DNA of 64,000 nucleotides from an uncultured Leptolinea sp. (GTDB lineage Bacteria; Chloroflexota; Anaerolineae; Anaerolineales; Anaerolineaceae): the NCBI GenBank assembly GCA_903828565.1, contig CAIKMQ010000032.1:62001-126000 (forward strand), written 5' to 3'. Positions 17,769 through 27,072 of the stretch are shown in pieces. Position 1 is the first letter of the stretch. Every line of letters begins with the position of its first letter. The notes under the pieces are model-generated. The model searched no databases. It was not told the origin of the DNA and was given only the letters and a program-made list of their open reading frames with translations. A program made the position numbers and the translations under genes.

Positions 17769-18866
17769 TTACCCGGTCCTCCTTCCCGCGGATGCCACTG
17801 CGAATGCGAAATCGGCGATCTCACGTGCCGCCTGTGGGTGGGCTAGCGCTGAAGCTGCCTGCCGCATGGAGGACAAGCGCTGCGGGTCTGATATCAGTGA
17901 AGTGACCACAGGCAGCAAATCGGTGGATAAAGTAGAGTTTTCGATGATTATTGCCGCACCATGACTGACCAGGTAATCTGCATTTGTCTTCTGGTATCGC
18001 CAGGCGTAGGGGTATGGAACGAGGATGGAAGGTAATCCGAACAGCGGATACTCACCGAGCACTGATGCCCCGCCGCGTGATACCACAAGATCCGCTGCAG
18101 CCAGGGCAGCTCCCATCTCATGCAGGTAGGGGAGGAGGTGATAGCGGTTTTGTAGCTCAACCGGGAACGATGCCTGGATCCCCTGCAGCTCCGCATGATC
18201 AGCTGGACCGGAAATATGGATCACTTCAACTGACCCTGGTAGTGAAGGCAGGATACTGGCCAGAGCCTGATTGATGGAATGTGCGCCTTTGCTGCCGCCA
18301 AAAACCAGTAGCACCTGTGAATTCTTCTGGATGCCAAAGAATTCACGTCCTTTAGCACGATCCCAACGATTGAGTCCAGAACGGGTGGGGTAGCCTGTCA
18401 CTTTTACTTGCCTGGCACGGGAGAAAAAAGTCGCAGAATTCGCGGTTGTGACGGCAATCGCATCTGCAAAGCGCGCGATCGCCTGTAGAGCCAGCCCGGG
18501 TTCGATATCTGGCACATACAACAGGGATGGGATCTTGATACCGGCAAATGCCATGGGAACTGCTACATAGCCACCGGTGAAGAACAACAGATCTGGCTTG
18601 AAACTTCGCAAGATCCGCACTGATCGAATGTACCCGCGGAATAACCGCAGCAGATTGCCGGGAAGGTTTCTCAAGTTGATACCATGCAAGCCGGCAGCAG
18701 GGATGGTTTCAAATGCGATTCCCTCGCGTTTGACCATCTCCCCTTCCATGCCGCCTTCTCCGCCTACCCAGAGGACTTGTTCAGTCCTGCTGTTCAGGTT
18801 CTGGAGAACTGACAGCGCGGGGTACACGCCCCCGCCCGTTCCACCTGCGCAGATCAACAACCGCAC
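17769..18866 (-). CDS. murG: MurG-type glycosyltransferase (lipid II synthesis), divergent acceptor motifs
   Basis: By position between ftsW and murC, and by fold signatures (N-terminal GGTGGG loop, TGGYVAVPMAFAG, VFGGSKGAHSINQAL, VSRGGASVLGE, and the Q-x-x-N-A box KTNADYL), this is MurG, which transfers GlcNAc to lipid I. Two hallmark sites differ: the usual GGTGGH reads GGTGGG (residue 13), and the usual HEQN box before PGLA reads YVPDIEPGLA. I prefer GTG 18866 as start because GGGAG lies 8 nt upstream and it gives the canonical MRLLI N-terminus; ATG 18893 is the track's start. Either way the start lies inside ftsW. Confidence 0.88.
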   Translation of the reverse strand: MRLLICAGGTGGGVYPALSVLQNLNSRTEQVLWVGGEGGMEGEMVKREGIAFETIPAAGLHGINLRNLPGNLLRLFRGYIRSVRILRSFKPDLLFFTGGYVAVPMAFAGIKIPSLLYVPDIEPGLALQAIARFADAIAVTTANSATFFSRARQVKVTGYPTRSGLNRWDRAKGREFFGIQKNSQVLLVFGGSKGAHSINQALASILPSLPGSVEVIHISGPADHAELQGIQASFPVELQNRYHLLPYLHEMGAALAAADLVVSRGGASVLGEYPLFGLPSILVPYPYAWRYQKTNADYLVSHGAAIIIENSTLSTDLLPVVTSLISDPQRLSSMRQAASALAHPQAAREIADFAFAVASAGRRTG

Positions 18867-20034
18867 TGAAGACGCTCCCATCTTTGGCTTCATTTGCCAT
18901 ATTGGTTCGGGAAATGTTCATCAGAACACCAATCCCGATTAGTGTGATCACCAGGTTCGACCCGCCAGAGCTAAAGAATGGCAGGGCGTTCCCGGCGAAC
19001 GGAAATAGGCCGATGATCACGGCCATATTCAGCATGGCTTCCAAAAGGATCCAAAACGTGATACCGGAAGCCAGTAATGAACCTATTTTATCTGGCGCAT
19101 TTCGGGCAATAGAGATACCTCTCCAGAGGAGCAGGCTGAATAGCGCAATCACAACCGTTGCACCAAGCAGCCCGGTTTCTTCCACGACGATGGCATAGAT
19201 GCTATCGGTGTGAGGGACGGGCAGGCCGGTGAATTTGACGCTGGATTGACCGATACCCACCCCAAACCATCCACCGCGGATAACAGCTTCCATCGCGCGC
19301 ATCACATGGTAATTAGACTTGGTAAGATCAGCCAGACCGGCCAGATAAGATGCCAGGCGGGCAGCGCCGGTGGTATAGACTTTGAGGAATAACCAGCCGA
19401 TTACTCCGAGGCCGGCAATCGCCAATGTGATCTGACGCCAGTCTGCTCCAGCGAGGAAGTAAAGAATGCTGCCGATCACAACAACGGTCGCGGCGGCGCT
19501 CAAGTCCGGCTGTGCAAAGATCAGCACGAAGAAAACTGCCAGAATAGCCACGACAGGGAAGAAGCCAAACCCAAAAGTGCGGATCTGTTCTTTTTTCGAG
19601 TCCAGCCAGAAGGACATGTACAAGATAATGGTGAGCTTGGCGAGCTCAGACGGCTGGATGGATCCCTTGAATAAGCCACGGGCCGGGGTGTCTGCGTCTG
19701 CACGGCCGAAAATGAGCACCAGGATGAGCAGGAAGACGGTAAATCCGACGATGAGCAGGATCAGTTTGCGGTAGTAGTGATAATCGATCATTGAAACGAT
19801 ACCTGCAAGCACCAGCCCAACCACTGCCCAGAGCAGCTGACGCAGGAAAATAGAACTGGCAGCCATTTCTCTGACAACCGCATAATCCCAACTGGCGCTG
19901 TAAAGCATCATCAATCCATAGGAAAGCAGGGAGATGACGATCAACAGCAGTGGTACATCGATATGGATGCGCCGGTGACCGTGGTTACCCGGGGTACGGG
20001 GCGTTGAGGACTTTACGAAAGTAGTTGTACCCAT
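18781..20034 (-). CDS. ftsW: Lipid II polymerase FtsW (SEDS family)
   Basis: The 417-residue protein has about ten TM helices and SEDS motifs: PSELAKLTIILYMSFWL, the active-site-containing loop with GGWFGVGIGQSSVKF, PHTDSIYAIVVEETGLLG, and FSSGGSNLVITLIGIGVLMNISR near the end. SEDS proteins polymerise lipid II with a cognate class B PBP, here probably the FtsI homologue encoded in the same operon. A 35-residue hydrophilic C-terminal tail overlaps the murG start region by 86 nt. The start overlaps the murD end by 22 nt. Confidence 0.95.
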   Translation of the reverse strand: MGTTTFVKSSTPRTPGNHGHRRIHIDVPLLLIVISLLSYGLMMLYSASWDYAVVREMAASSIFLRQLLWAVVGLVLAGIVSMIDYHYYRKLILLIVGFTVFLLILVLIFGRADADTPARGLFKGSIQPSELAKLTIILYMSFWLDSKKEQIRTFGFGFFPVVAILAVFFVLIFAQPDLSAAATVVVIGSILYFLAGADWRQITLAIAGLGVIGWLFLKVYTTGAARLASYLAGLADLTKSNYHVMRAMEAVIRGGWFGVGIGQSSVKFTGLPVPHTDSIYAIVVEETGLLGATVVIALFSLLLWRGISIARNAPDKIGSLLASGITFWILLEAMLNMAVIIGLFPFAGNALPFFSSGGSNLVITLIGIGVLMNISRTNMANEAKDGSVFSAVVDLRRWNGRGRVPRAVSSPEPEQQD

Positions 20035-21395
20035 TTTGTAAACGCCTCTCCACGTTTTTCGAAATCCAGGAATTCATCAAAACTGGTGCCTCCCGGCGAT
20101 AGTAAGACCACATACCCGGGGCGGGCATATCCAGCAGCTTTTTCCACTGCCTGAGCAAGTCCAGAGCAAACATCCAGGGTCTGAGTGTTGGATCCGACAT
20201 TGCAGCTATCCAGCGCGGTTTTGATCTTTGGCGCGGCTTCACCGAACAGGATCATATGGGTGACCCGTTCATGAGCCAATCGGGCAAAATCTTGCCAGGG
20301 AAGGTCTTTATCGCGTCCACCGGCGAGCAGGATGATCGGTTCGGAGAATGAACGGATAGCTGCCATGGATCGCTCTGGGGCAGTGGCAATTGAATCGTTG
20401 TACCATTTCGCACCGCGGAAATCACGGACGAATTGAAGGCGGTGAGGTACTCCCGTGAAATCCACTATGCCTTCGCGAATGGCAGATTGGTCCCAACCGG
20501 CAGCCATAGCAATACAGCAGGCCGCGAGGACATTCATTAAATTGTGATTACCGCGTAACTGGATATCTGCGATATCCAATAATGAAATGGCCGCTTTCTG
20601 GTCGGAATAAAAAACCCTGTGATTGCTGATGAAGGTCTGCCCGCCCAGCCCGGCGGCTTGCTGCATCCCAAAGGAAAGGATGCGACCTTTGCAGGCAGGA
20701 GCCAGTGCAAAGGAGCCGGCATCATCCCGATTAAGGATGGCGACATCATTGGATGATTGGAACTGCAGGATGCGCGCCTTGGCGGCGGTGTATGCATCCA
20801 TCGTGCCATGCCTGTCCAGGTGATTGGGGGTGATATTCAAAACCGCCCCGATCGCAGGGGAGATCGTCATTTGTTCCAGCTGGAAGCTGGAGACTTCCAG
20901 AACAACCAGATCGGAAGCCTGGATCCTGGAAACATCGGCAATCAGGGGGTTTCCGATATTCCCACCGATCCATGCGGACCTGGTCGTACCGGCAGCAGCT
21001 TTTGCCATGCGGCCGACCAATGTAGTGGTGGTTGTTTTTCCGGCAGAGCCAGTAATACCGATCACAGGCGCGGGGACTGTTTCCATGAATACCTGAGTAT
21101 CATTTGAGACGGGTATACCTGTCTCAAGCGCATGTTTGACGATGGGATTTTCTACCGGCACTCCGCCAGAAAGGAAGACTTGATCGATACCTTCAAGCGC
21201 TGTCAGGGGATGCCCACCAGTGATCCAGGTGATGGGTAGATTAGCCAACGAAGACTTGGTACGTTCCAACTGTTCATCGGTCTGTCGGTCATTCAGTGAT
21301 ACTTGCGCACCTTGTTCAGACAGATAGCGAGCAAGGGCCAACCCTTGTCGGGCGGCTCCCAGTATCAGAACGTGCAATCCATGCCAATTATTCAT
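20013..21395 (-). CDS. murD: UDP-N-acetylmuramoyl-L-alanine--D-glutamate ligase MurD
   Basis: MurD adds D-Glu to UDP-MurNAc-L-Ala. The 460-residue product has an N-terminal Rossmann-like segment (VLILGAARQGLALARYL), ATP-binding GITGSAGKTTTTTLVGRM, the conserved EVSSFQLEQM, NITPNHLDRHGTM and the C-terminal LSPGGTSFDEFLDFEKRGEAF. The track extends to 21416 but ATG 21395 gives the usual N-terminus and lies 1 nt after the mraY stop. Confidence 0.97.
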   Translation of the reverse strand: MNNWHGLHVLILGAARQGLALARYLSEQGAQVSLNDRQTDEQLERTKSSLANLPITWITGGHPLTALEGIDQVFLSGGVPVENPIVKHALETGIPVSNDTQVFMETVPAPVIGITGSAGKTTTTTLVGRMAKAAAGTTRSAWIGGNIGNPLIADVSRIQASDLVVLEVSSFQLEQMTISPAIGAVLNITPNHLDRHGTMDAYTAAKARILQFQSSNDVAILNRDDAGSFALAPACKGRILSFGMQQAAGLGGQTFISNHRVFYSDQKAAISLLDIADIQLRGNHNLMNVLAACCIAMAAGWDQSAIREGIVDFTGVPHRLQFVRDFRGAKWYNDSIATAPERSMAAIRSFSEPIILLAGGRDKDLPWQDFARLAHERVTHMILFGEAAPKIKTALDSCNVGSNTQTLDVCSGLAQAVEKAAGYARPGYVVLLSPGGTSFDEFLDFEKRGEAFTKWVQLLS

Positions 21396-21396
21396 A

Positions 21397-22389
21397 TCAC
21401 ACCATCGTAAAGGCAATGCCGATCATGGCACCCATCAGGCTAACCAGCCAAAATCTCTGAACGATCTGCGTTTCACTCCACCCCAAAAGTTCATAATGCA
21501 GGTGAAGCGGTGCCATTTTGAACAGCCGTTTTCCTTTGGTCATTCTGTAATAGAAAATCTGCAGCACATCGCTGACCGCTTCGCTCAACGGGATAATTGC
21601 TATGAGCGGTAATGCCAACCACTGACCGGTCATGAGTGCCACATACGCCAGTGTGGCACCGATGGCGAGCGACCCGGTATCGCCCATAAACAACTGGGCT
21701 GGGTGAACATTGAACCAGAGAAAGCCAAAAAGTGCTCCCACGATGGTGAAGCAGAAGCGCGCCAAAAATACTTGCCCGGCCATCAGCGCAATCACACCAT
21801 ATGCTGCAAAACAGGTAGCTGAAATCAAACCAGCCAATCCATCCAGGCCGTCGGTGAAGTTCACTGCATTCGACATGGCTACAATGATGAAAGCGGCAAT
21901 GGGGATGTACCAGTATCCGAGTTCCAACGGGTGTTTGGCAGCCGGCCAGTGCAAGTCAGGAGCATTCAGCATGAATTGCAGCGTGCAGGCTGCACCGATC
22001 GCCAGAACAGTCTGCAGCAGTAATTTCGTGCGCATGCGCATCCCATCACCGCGCCGTACACCACGAATACCTTCCCAATCATCGCGTGCGCCGAGGAGGG
22101 CGAACGTGACCATGACCACAATGGGCAGGATCACGGACCTTCCATACAGATTCAAGCCGACGAGCGAAGCGGCATTCAGCAGGATGGTCACGAAAAGAAC
22201 CGGGATGACGATTAGCACACCGCCCATGGTAGGGGTACCCATCTTGGTGGAATGGGCATTCGGCTCTTCAACGCGGATGACCTTGCCGATCTTGAAAAAG
22301 CGTAAAGTACGCAGCAGCGGTCCGCCCCAGATGACTGCAATAATAAAGGTGAAGGCGCTCAGTGTAAGTGCTACAGAGGTCTCATTCAT
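21397..22389 (-). CDS. mraY: Phospho-N-acetylmuramoyl-pentapeptide-transferase MraY
   Basis: MraY attaches phospho-MurNAc-pentapeptide to undecaprenyl phosphate, forming lipid I. The 330-residue protein has about ten TM helices, the GARDDWEGI catalytic loop, NFTDGLDGLAGL, and GDTGSLAIG. The HHH loop that normally reads PxHHHFE is PLHLHYEL here, so the middle histidine is Leu. Length (330) is slightly short of the E. coli enzyme (360), normal for Gram-positive-type MraY. It overlaps murF by 8 nt. Confidence 0.95.
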   Translation of the reverse strand: MNETSVALTLSAFTFIIAVIWGGPLLRTLRFFKIGKVIRVEEPNAHSTKMGTPTMGGVLIVIPVLFVTILLNAASLVGLNLYGRSVILPIVVMVTFALLGARDDWEGIRGVRRGDGMRMRTKLLLQTVLAIGAACTLQFMLNAPDLHWPAAKHPLELGYWYIPIAAFIIVAMSNAVNFTDGLDGLAGLISATCFAAYGVIALMAGQVFLARFCFTIVGALFGFLWFNVHPAQLFMGDTGSLAIGATLAYVALMTGQWLALPLIAIIPLSEAVSDVLQIFYYRMTKGKRLFKMAPLHLHYELLGWSETQIVQRFWLVSLMGAMIGIAFTMV

Positions 22390-23806
22390 TTTGCTTCTCC
22401 AGTGCGTTGACGATTAGGTCCATGCGCATGCTATGGGAGCCTTTTACAAGGAGCACATCACCTTTTTTCAATGTTTTGCGTAAATACTCCACTGAGTCTG
22501 CTGCTGTATCGAAAGAATGGATATTGCCGTCAGACATTCCTGCTTCGTGGGCGGCGCGGGCGATTATTCGGCCGCGGGTTCCGATGGTAACCAGTTCTGC
22601 AGCGAATTGCGCAGCACGGGCCCCGACCAGTTCGTGACCTTCCTGTTCATATTGACCCAGTTCCAGCATATCGCCTAAGGCAGCTATCTTGCGGCCGTCC
22701 AATTCCTCCAACAAATTTAATGCAGCCAGTGTGGATTCGGGCGAGGCATTGTAGGTATCATCCAAAACCAGTGCGCCAACTTCGGTGTACACAGCAACCA
22801 GGCGGAGTTGGGTATGGCTGTGTCGTAATGCGATAATGATCTCATCCCATGACATACCTTCTGTGAAGGCGACTGCAGCTGCCCGCAGGGCGGTATGCAC
22901 AGAATGCTGTCCGATAAGAGGTACGCGTAGTGGATATTCCTCTCCGTGATGGTGGAGGGTAAAGCGAATGCCTTCAAGACCTTCCCCTTCCACATGATCA
23001 GCCCAGATATCAGCTTTCGGATTCAGACCATAGGTCAATACGCGCGCTGTGGTTTTTTCTTTCATCCACATGACACGCGGATCATCGAAGTTGAGTATGG
23101 CTGTTCCGTCTGGCGCAGAAGGTAACGATTGTACCAGTTCAGATTTGCCAAGGGCGATCACATCCTGACTGCCAGCACGTTCCGCATGCACAGTGCCAAT
23201 GTTGGTCACAACACCCACCTGGGGACGGGCGATTTCACATAGTAGGGCGATCTCTCCGGGAACGTAGAACCCCATTTCCAGCACTGCACGCTCATAACCG
23301 GGGCCTAAGCGAAGGATAGATAATGGCAGGCCAATTTCGTTGTTCAGGTTGCCGGGGTTTTTTAATGTGCGATATTTATAGGAAAGGACATCCGTCACAA
23401 GTTCCTTGGTGGTGGATTTCCCCACGCTGCCGGTGATTCCGATCACCCGCAGATCCATCTTGCTGCGCCAGAAGCGCGCAATTTTCTGCAGGGCAAGGAC
23501 CGTATTCTCTATCTGGATACAGAAAGGCAAGGCAGGAAGATCGGCTGCTGAAAGAACCATACCGGATGAAACTTTAACAGTGGGGTACTGGGAGTTCAGC
23601 TCTTGCTGGACGAGTGCCACCACAGCGCCTTTCTGGAATGCAGCACCAACAAACTGATGGCCATCTGTCCGCTCGCCGGGGATGGCAATGAACATGGAAC
23701 CAGGGATGCAGAGGCGTGAATCGATGAAGGATTCGGTCAGTAGAGAATTAACGCCTGCCGGTCTCGTTCCGGTTAATGCTTCGATAACATCTGCCAGATT
23801 TAGCAC
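22382..23806 (-). CDS. murF: UDP-N-acetylmuramoyl-tripeptide--D-alanyl-D-alanine ligase MurF
   Basis: MurF completes the pentapeptide by adding D-Ala-D-Ala. The 474-residue product shows DSRLCIPGSMFIAIPGERTDGHQF, ATP-binding GITGSVGKSTTKELV, the N-x-x-x-GLPLS segment NLNNEIGLPLSIL and DDTYNASPESTLAAL, a MurF hallmark. GTG start with AGGAG 5 nt upstream. In most dcw clusters murE lies directly upstream; here the neighbour is ftsI. Confidence 0.96.
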   Translation of the reverse strand: MLNLADVIEALTGTRPAGVNSLLTESFIDSRLCIPGSMFIAIPGERTDGHQFVGAAFQKGAVVALVQQELNSQYPTVKVSSGMVLSAADLPALPFCIQIENTVLALQKIARFWRSKMDLRVIGITGSVGKSTTKELVTDVLSYKYRTLKNPGNLNNEIGLPLSILRLGPGYERAVLEMGFYVPGEIALLCEIARPQVGVVTNIGTVHAERAGSQDVIALGKSELVQSLPSAPDGTAILNFDDPRVMWMKEKTTARVLTYGLNPKADIWADHVEGEGLEGIRFTLHHHGEEYPLRVPLIGQHSVHTALRAAAVAFTEGMSWDEIIIALRHSHTQLRLVAVYTEVGALVLDDTYNASPESTLAALNLLEELDGRKIAALGDMLELGQYEQEGHELVGARAAQFAAELVTIGTRGRIIARAAHEAGMSDGNIHSFDTAADSVEYLRKTLKKGDVLLVKGSHSMRMDLIVNALEKQNE

Positions 23807-23814
23807 GGTTTCTC

Positions 23815-25623
23815 CTACTTGACCAAATTTGCCCGGACATCATCCGGAGGAATATTCATGAGAACTACCAGCTCTTTCACCGCATCGCGAAATACCGGAG
23901 CAGCGATCACTGAACCCCAGATGGAAGCGGAGGGTTTCTCGAGCCAGACATAAACCAAGAATTTGGGATCATCCACTGGCCCCCAGCCGACGAAAGATGC
24001 ATTAGTGACACCCAGTGAATACCCGTATTCTGTTGGAATTTCCGCAGTGCCTGTCTTCCCTGCCACACGATATCCTTCCACCAAAGCATCGGACGATTCG
24101 GATTCGAGAGAAATGGCAAGCATGTCCGTCAGGGTATGGGCTGTTTCCGCAGAGATCGGGTTGGACAAGACCTGGGGGGTTGTGTTGTACTGCCGTCCGT
24201 TGCTAACCATGGACTTTAATACATGGGGTGCCATAATGACACCATCATTAGCCACCGCGCTGATCGCGCTTGCCAGCTGAATCGGAGTGACAGCCAGGCC
24301 CTGGCCAAAAGAGTGGGTAGCCAGATCCACATCAGACCAGACACCATCTTCCGGGGTACGCAATGGGAAAGTCGCTTCATTTGCCAGGTCGATACCGGTT
24401 GTATGGCCAATACCAAAGCGGTTCAGGTACTCGTAGAAAGCTTTCGGCCCCAGTTGAGAGGCGACCCAGGAGAGGCAAACATTGAGCGAGTGCTGCATGC
24501 AACCGACCATGGTCTGATCACCCCAGGCATTGCCGTCCCAGTTGTAAATTGTGTAGCCGCCGACTTCCCAAACCCCGGTATCCCGGAATATTGTGTCGGG
24601 GGTGACCACCCCGGCATCCAAAGCGCTGGCCATGGTAATGACTTTGAAGATGGATCCCGGTTCATAAGTGGAGGATACCGCGCGGTTGTAGTTTACTGAA
24701 CTGAGGAACTTCTTGTCCTGATCCCAATAATGACTTGGATCAAGGCGGGGGGAATTCGCCATGGCCAATACTTCACCAGTTTCAGGATTGAGGACGATCA
24801 AAGTTCCGGATTCTGCACCAGAACTTTTAACGTGTTTATCCAGCACAGTTTCCATGCTGGATTGGATCTCACGGTCAATTGTGAGGACGAGGTCGCTGCC
24901 GGGGGGTAGATCAGGGATCTCATCCACCAGGTTGGGATTGACCGGTGCGCGGATATCGATCGGATTACCGGCAAGCAGATCATTGTAATTCTGTTCCACG
25001 CCGTAATAGCCATTCCCAACCCGGATCTCATGACGGTCCGCTGTTGTGCTTGTCTGGCTGATTTGCAGTGTATAGAAACCCAGGATATTGGATGCCAGCG
25101 AGCCTTCAGGATAACTACGCTGCAGATGGGGAGTGAGCAGGACACCATCCAGGTTGGGAGCTGGTTGATTGGCATACTTGGGGTCTTTCGCCATATCACT
25201 GTAGGTGTCCATCAGATCCAGTATCTGGCCTGCCTGGCTGGCGGGGATGAAGTCAGTCAGAACAACATATGCCGCATCCGCCGATGCTTTGGTTTTGACC
25301 TTCTCCAGGGTATCTTCGTAATTCAATCCAACCACCGATTCAAGGACGCGTGCGATCGTTTCAGGATCGTCGACATCCACCAGGTTAATGCCTATCTCAT
25401 AAAGCTTCTGGTTGCCAACCAGTAAATTTCCCTGTCGGTCGAAGATCTTCCCGCGTTCAGGGAAGATGGTCATCGGGACATACGACCAGGTTTCGCCGTA
25501 ATCCGTAACGATCTCAGCTTTAGCGCTAGTTTGAATATGGATCATTTGCGCAAAGATTAATACGCCTGCGAGGGTCAGGATGATCCCAATGGCGAGGTAG
25601 CGGCGGTAATGAGGTAAGGTCAT
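23815..25623 (-). CDS. ftsI: Class B penicillin-binding protein (FtsI/PBP2-type transpeptidase)
   Basis: The 602-residue protein has a short cytoplasmic tail, one TM helix (YLAIGIILTLAGVLIFAQMI), a PBP dimerisation domain starting ERGKIFDRQGNLLV, and a transpeptidase domain with all three motifs: SIFK after YEPG (SxxK), SLN (SxN) and KTGTA. It cross-links septal peptidoglycan and is expected to pair with FtsW from the same operon. No C-terminal PASTA domain is present. Its place downstream of ftsL and upstream of murF is canonical apart from the missing murE. Confidence 0.95.
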   Translation of the reverse strand: MTLPHYRRYLAIGIILTLAGVLIFAQMIHIQTSAKAEIVTDYGETWSYVPMTIFPERGKIFDRQGNLLVGNQKLYEIGINLVDVDDPETIARVLESVVGLNYEDTLEKVKTKASADAAYVVLTDFIPASQAGQILDLMDTYSDMAKDPKYANQPAPNLDGVLLTPHLQRSYPEGSLASNILGFYTLQISQTSTTADRHEIRVGNGYYGVEQNYNDLLAGNPIDIRAPVNPNLVDEIPDLPPGSDLVLTIDREIQSSMETVLDKHVKSSGAESGTLIVLNPETGEVLAMANSPRLDPSHYWDQDKKFLSSVNYNRAVSSTYEPGSIFKVITMASALDAGVVTPDTIFRDTGVWEVGGYTIYNWDGNAWGDQTMVGCMQHSLNVCLSWVASQLGPKAFYEYLNRFGIGHTTGIDLANEATFPLRTPEDGVWSDVDLATHSFGQGLAVTPIQLASAISAVANDGVIMAPHVLKSMVSNGRQYNTTPQVLSNPISAETAHTLTDMLAISLESESSDALVEGYRVAGKTGTAEIPTEYGYSLGVTNASFVGWGPVDDPKFLVYVWLEKPSASIWGSVIAAPVFRDAVKELVVLMNIPPDDVRANLVK

Positions 25624-25632
25624 CGGGGTCCT

Positions 25633-26091
25633 CTACTCACCATAAGCCGGTTGAACGAAGCTGCTGTACATCCAATCCCAGATGGATTGGGTGTAGGCAG
25701 TTTTAATGATCGGTGGGGGAACCATATCCGCAGTGTGAGGTGAAAGATCAGCGGACGGACGGCCGGCATAGCCCGGGACGATAATATAAGTAAAATCCTG
25801 TGGTGCAATGGAGGCAAACCCAAGTTTCTTTGCGCGCTGGCGCATTTCAGTGGAGGATGTGACACGAGCCAGGTCTGTTTCAAGCTGGGCAATGGATTCG
25901 ATCGTATCTGATTTCTCGCGCTGCTGAACCTGAAGCCCACGACCAGCAATACCTGCCTGCGATGAGATGCTGAGGTATATGGATGCGATTAGGATAATGG
26001 TGAGCAAGGCAGCAGCCATAATACCGAGCCACTGAAGCTGGCCGCGCCATGGAACAATCTTATATGCCTGAGTCCAATTTTTCTTGATCAT
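25633..26091 (-). CDS. ftsL: FtsL-like septum protein
   Basis: The product (152 residues from ATG 26091) has one TM helix near residues 21-43 (LGIMAAALLTIILIASIYLSI), then a heptad-rich periplasmic coiled coil (IESIAQLETDLARVTSSTEMRQRAKKLGF) and a Tyr-Ile-Val-Pro segment like that closing FtsL coils. An additional 50-residue Pro-rich tail follows. Position between rsmH and ftsI is the standard place of ftsL. The track uses TTG 26112; neither start has a clear ribosome-binding site. Sequence conservation of FtsL is low, so the call rests on topology and position. Confidence 0.8.
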   Translation of the reverse strand: MIKKNWTQAYKIVPWRGQLQWLGIMAAALLTIILIASIYLSISSQAGIAGRGLQVQQREKSDTIESIAQLETDLARVTSSTEMRQRAKKLGFASIAPQDFTYIIVPGYAGRPSADLSPHTADMVPPPIIKTAYTQSIWDWMYSSFVQPAYGE

Positions 26092-26115
26092 CGCAACACG
26101 TATGCCTTGCAAACC

Positions 26116-27072
26116 TTATGCCAACAACTTTTCAGCAACCCGCAGCCGGGCGCTGCGTGAACGTGGGTTGCTGTTTACTTCCTCATCCGAGGCGGTAATC
26201 GACGATGGCTTACGGATAGTAATGCTTGCTTTATGCCCGCAGGAGCAAACAGGTATGGATGGCGGACAAATGCAGCCTTTGCTCTCTCGCTGGAAGAAAT
26301 GTTTAACGATCCTGTCTTCCAGTGAATGAAAGGTGATTATGGCCAACCTACCTCCGGGTGTAAGAAGGTCCAAAGCTTGTGGTAAGACCGAAGCCACATT
26401 CTCGAGTTCACCGTTCACTGCAATGCGCAGTGCTTGAAAAACGCGAGTGGCAGGATGGATGCCAGATTTTGACCGCCCGATGGATTGCTCACACAGATCA
26501 GCGAGCTGTAGGGTGGTTTTGACGGGGCGGTGAGCCAGGATGGACTTAACCAGCCTGCGGGCATGAGGTTCTTCCCCATATTCCCAGAAGATGCGCAGAA
26601 GTTCATCTTCATCGGAGTTATTTAGTATTTCCGCGGCTGTAGAGCCGGCATGTTGGTTAAAGCGCATATCGAGAGGGGCGTCACCGCGGAAGGAAAACCC
26701 GCGAGCGGGATCATCCAGTTGCATAGAAGATAGTCCGAGGTCCAGCAGGATGCCGTTCACCCGGCCAACCCAACCCAGTCTGGCAGCATGTTCTACCATG
26801 CCAGTATAAGAGGATTGGGTGATCTCAATCCTCGAGGTAAAGTCATGCAAATTCAATCGGGCGAGATCGAGGGCGACCAAATCCATATCCAGGCCGAGCA
26901 AAAGCCCGCCGGGAGAGCTGAGTTCAAGGATACCTGCCGCATGTCCACCCGCTCCGAGAGTACCATCGATATAGAGCCCATTCGCAATCGGGGCGAGCGC
27001 CAGCAATACTTCCTGGAAAAGTACCGGTTGGTGCGAAAGGCGGGGTGAGCGGGACGCCTTCGCGGTGATCAT
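26116..27072 (-). CDS. rsmH: 16S rRNA (cytosine(1402)-N(4))-methyltransferase RsmH
   Basis: RsmH (MraW) methylates C1402 in the ribosomal P site. The 318-residue product has HQPVLFQEVLLAL, the SAM-binding DGTLGAGGHAAGIL, the insertion-domain LLDLGLSSMQLDDPARGFSF and the C-terminal ITFHSLEDRIVKHFF. The start ATG shares its A with the mraZ stop (TAATG). It is a standard second gene of the dcw operon. Confidence 0.97.
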   Translation of the reverse strand: MITAKASRSPRLSHQPVLFQEVLLALAPIANGLYIDGTLGAGGHAAGILELSSPGGLLLGLDMDLVALDLARLNLHDFTSRIEITQSSYTGMVEHAARLGWVGRVNGILLDLGLSSMQLDDPARGFSFRGDAPLDMRFNQHAGSTAAEILNNSDEDELLRIFWEYGEEPHARRLVKSILAHRPVKTTLQLADLCEQSIGRSKSGIHPATRVFQALRIAVNGELENVASVLPQALDLLTPGGRLAIITFHSLEDRIVKHFFQRESKGCICPPSIPVCSCGHKASITIRKPSSITASDEEVNSNPRSRSARLRVAEKLLA

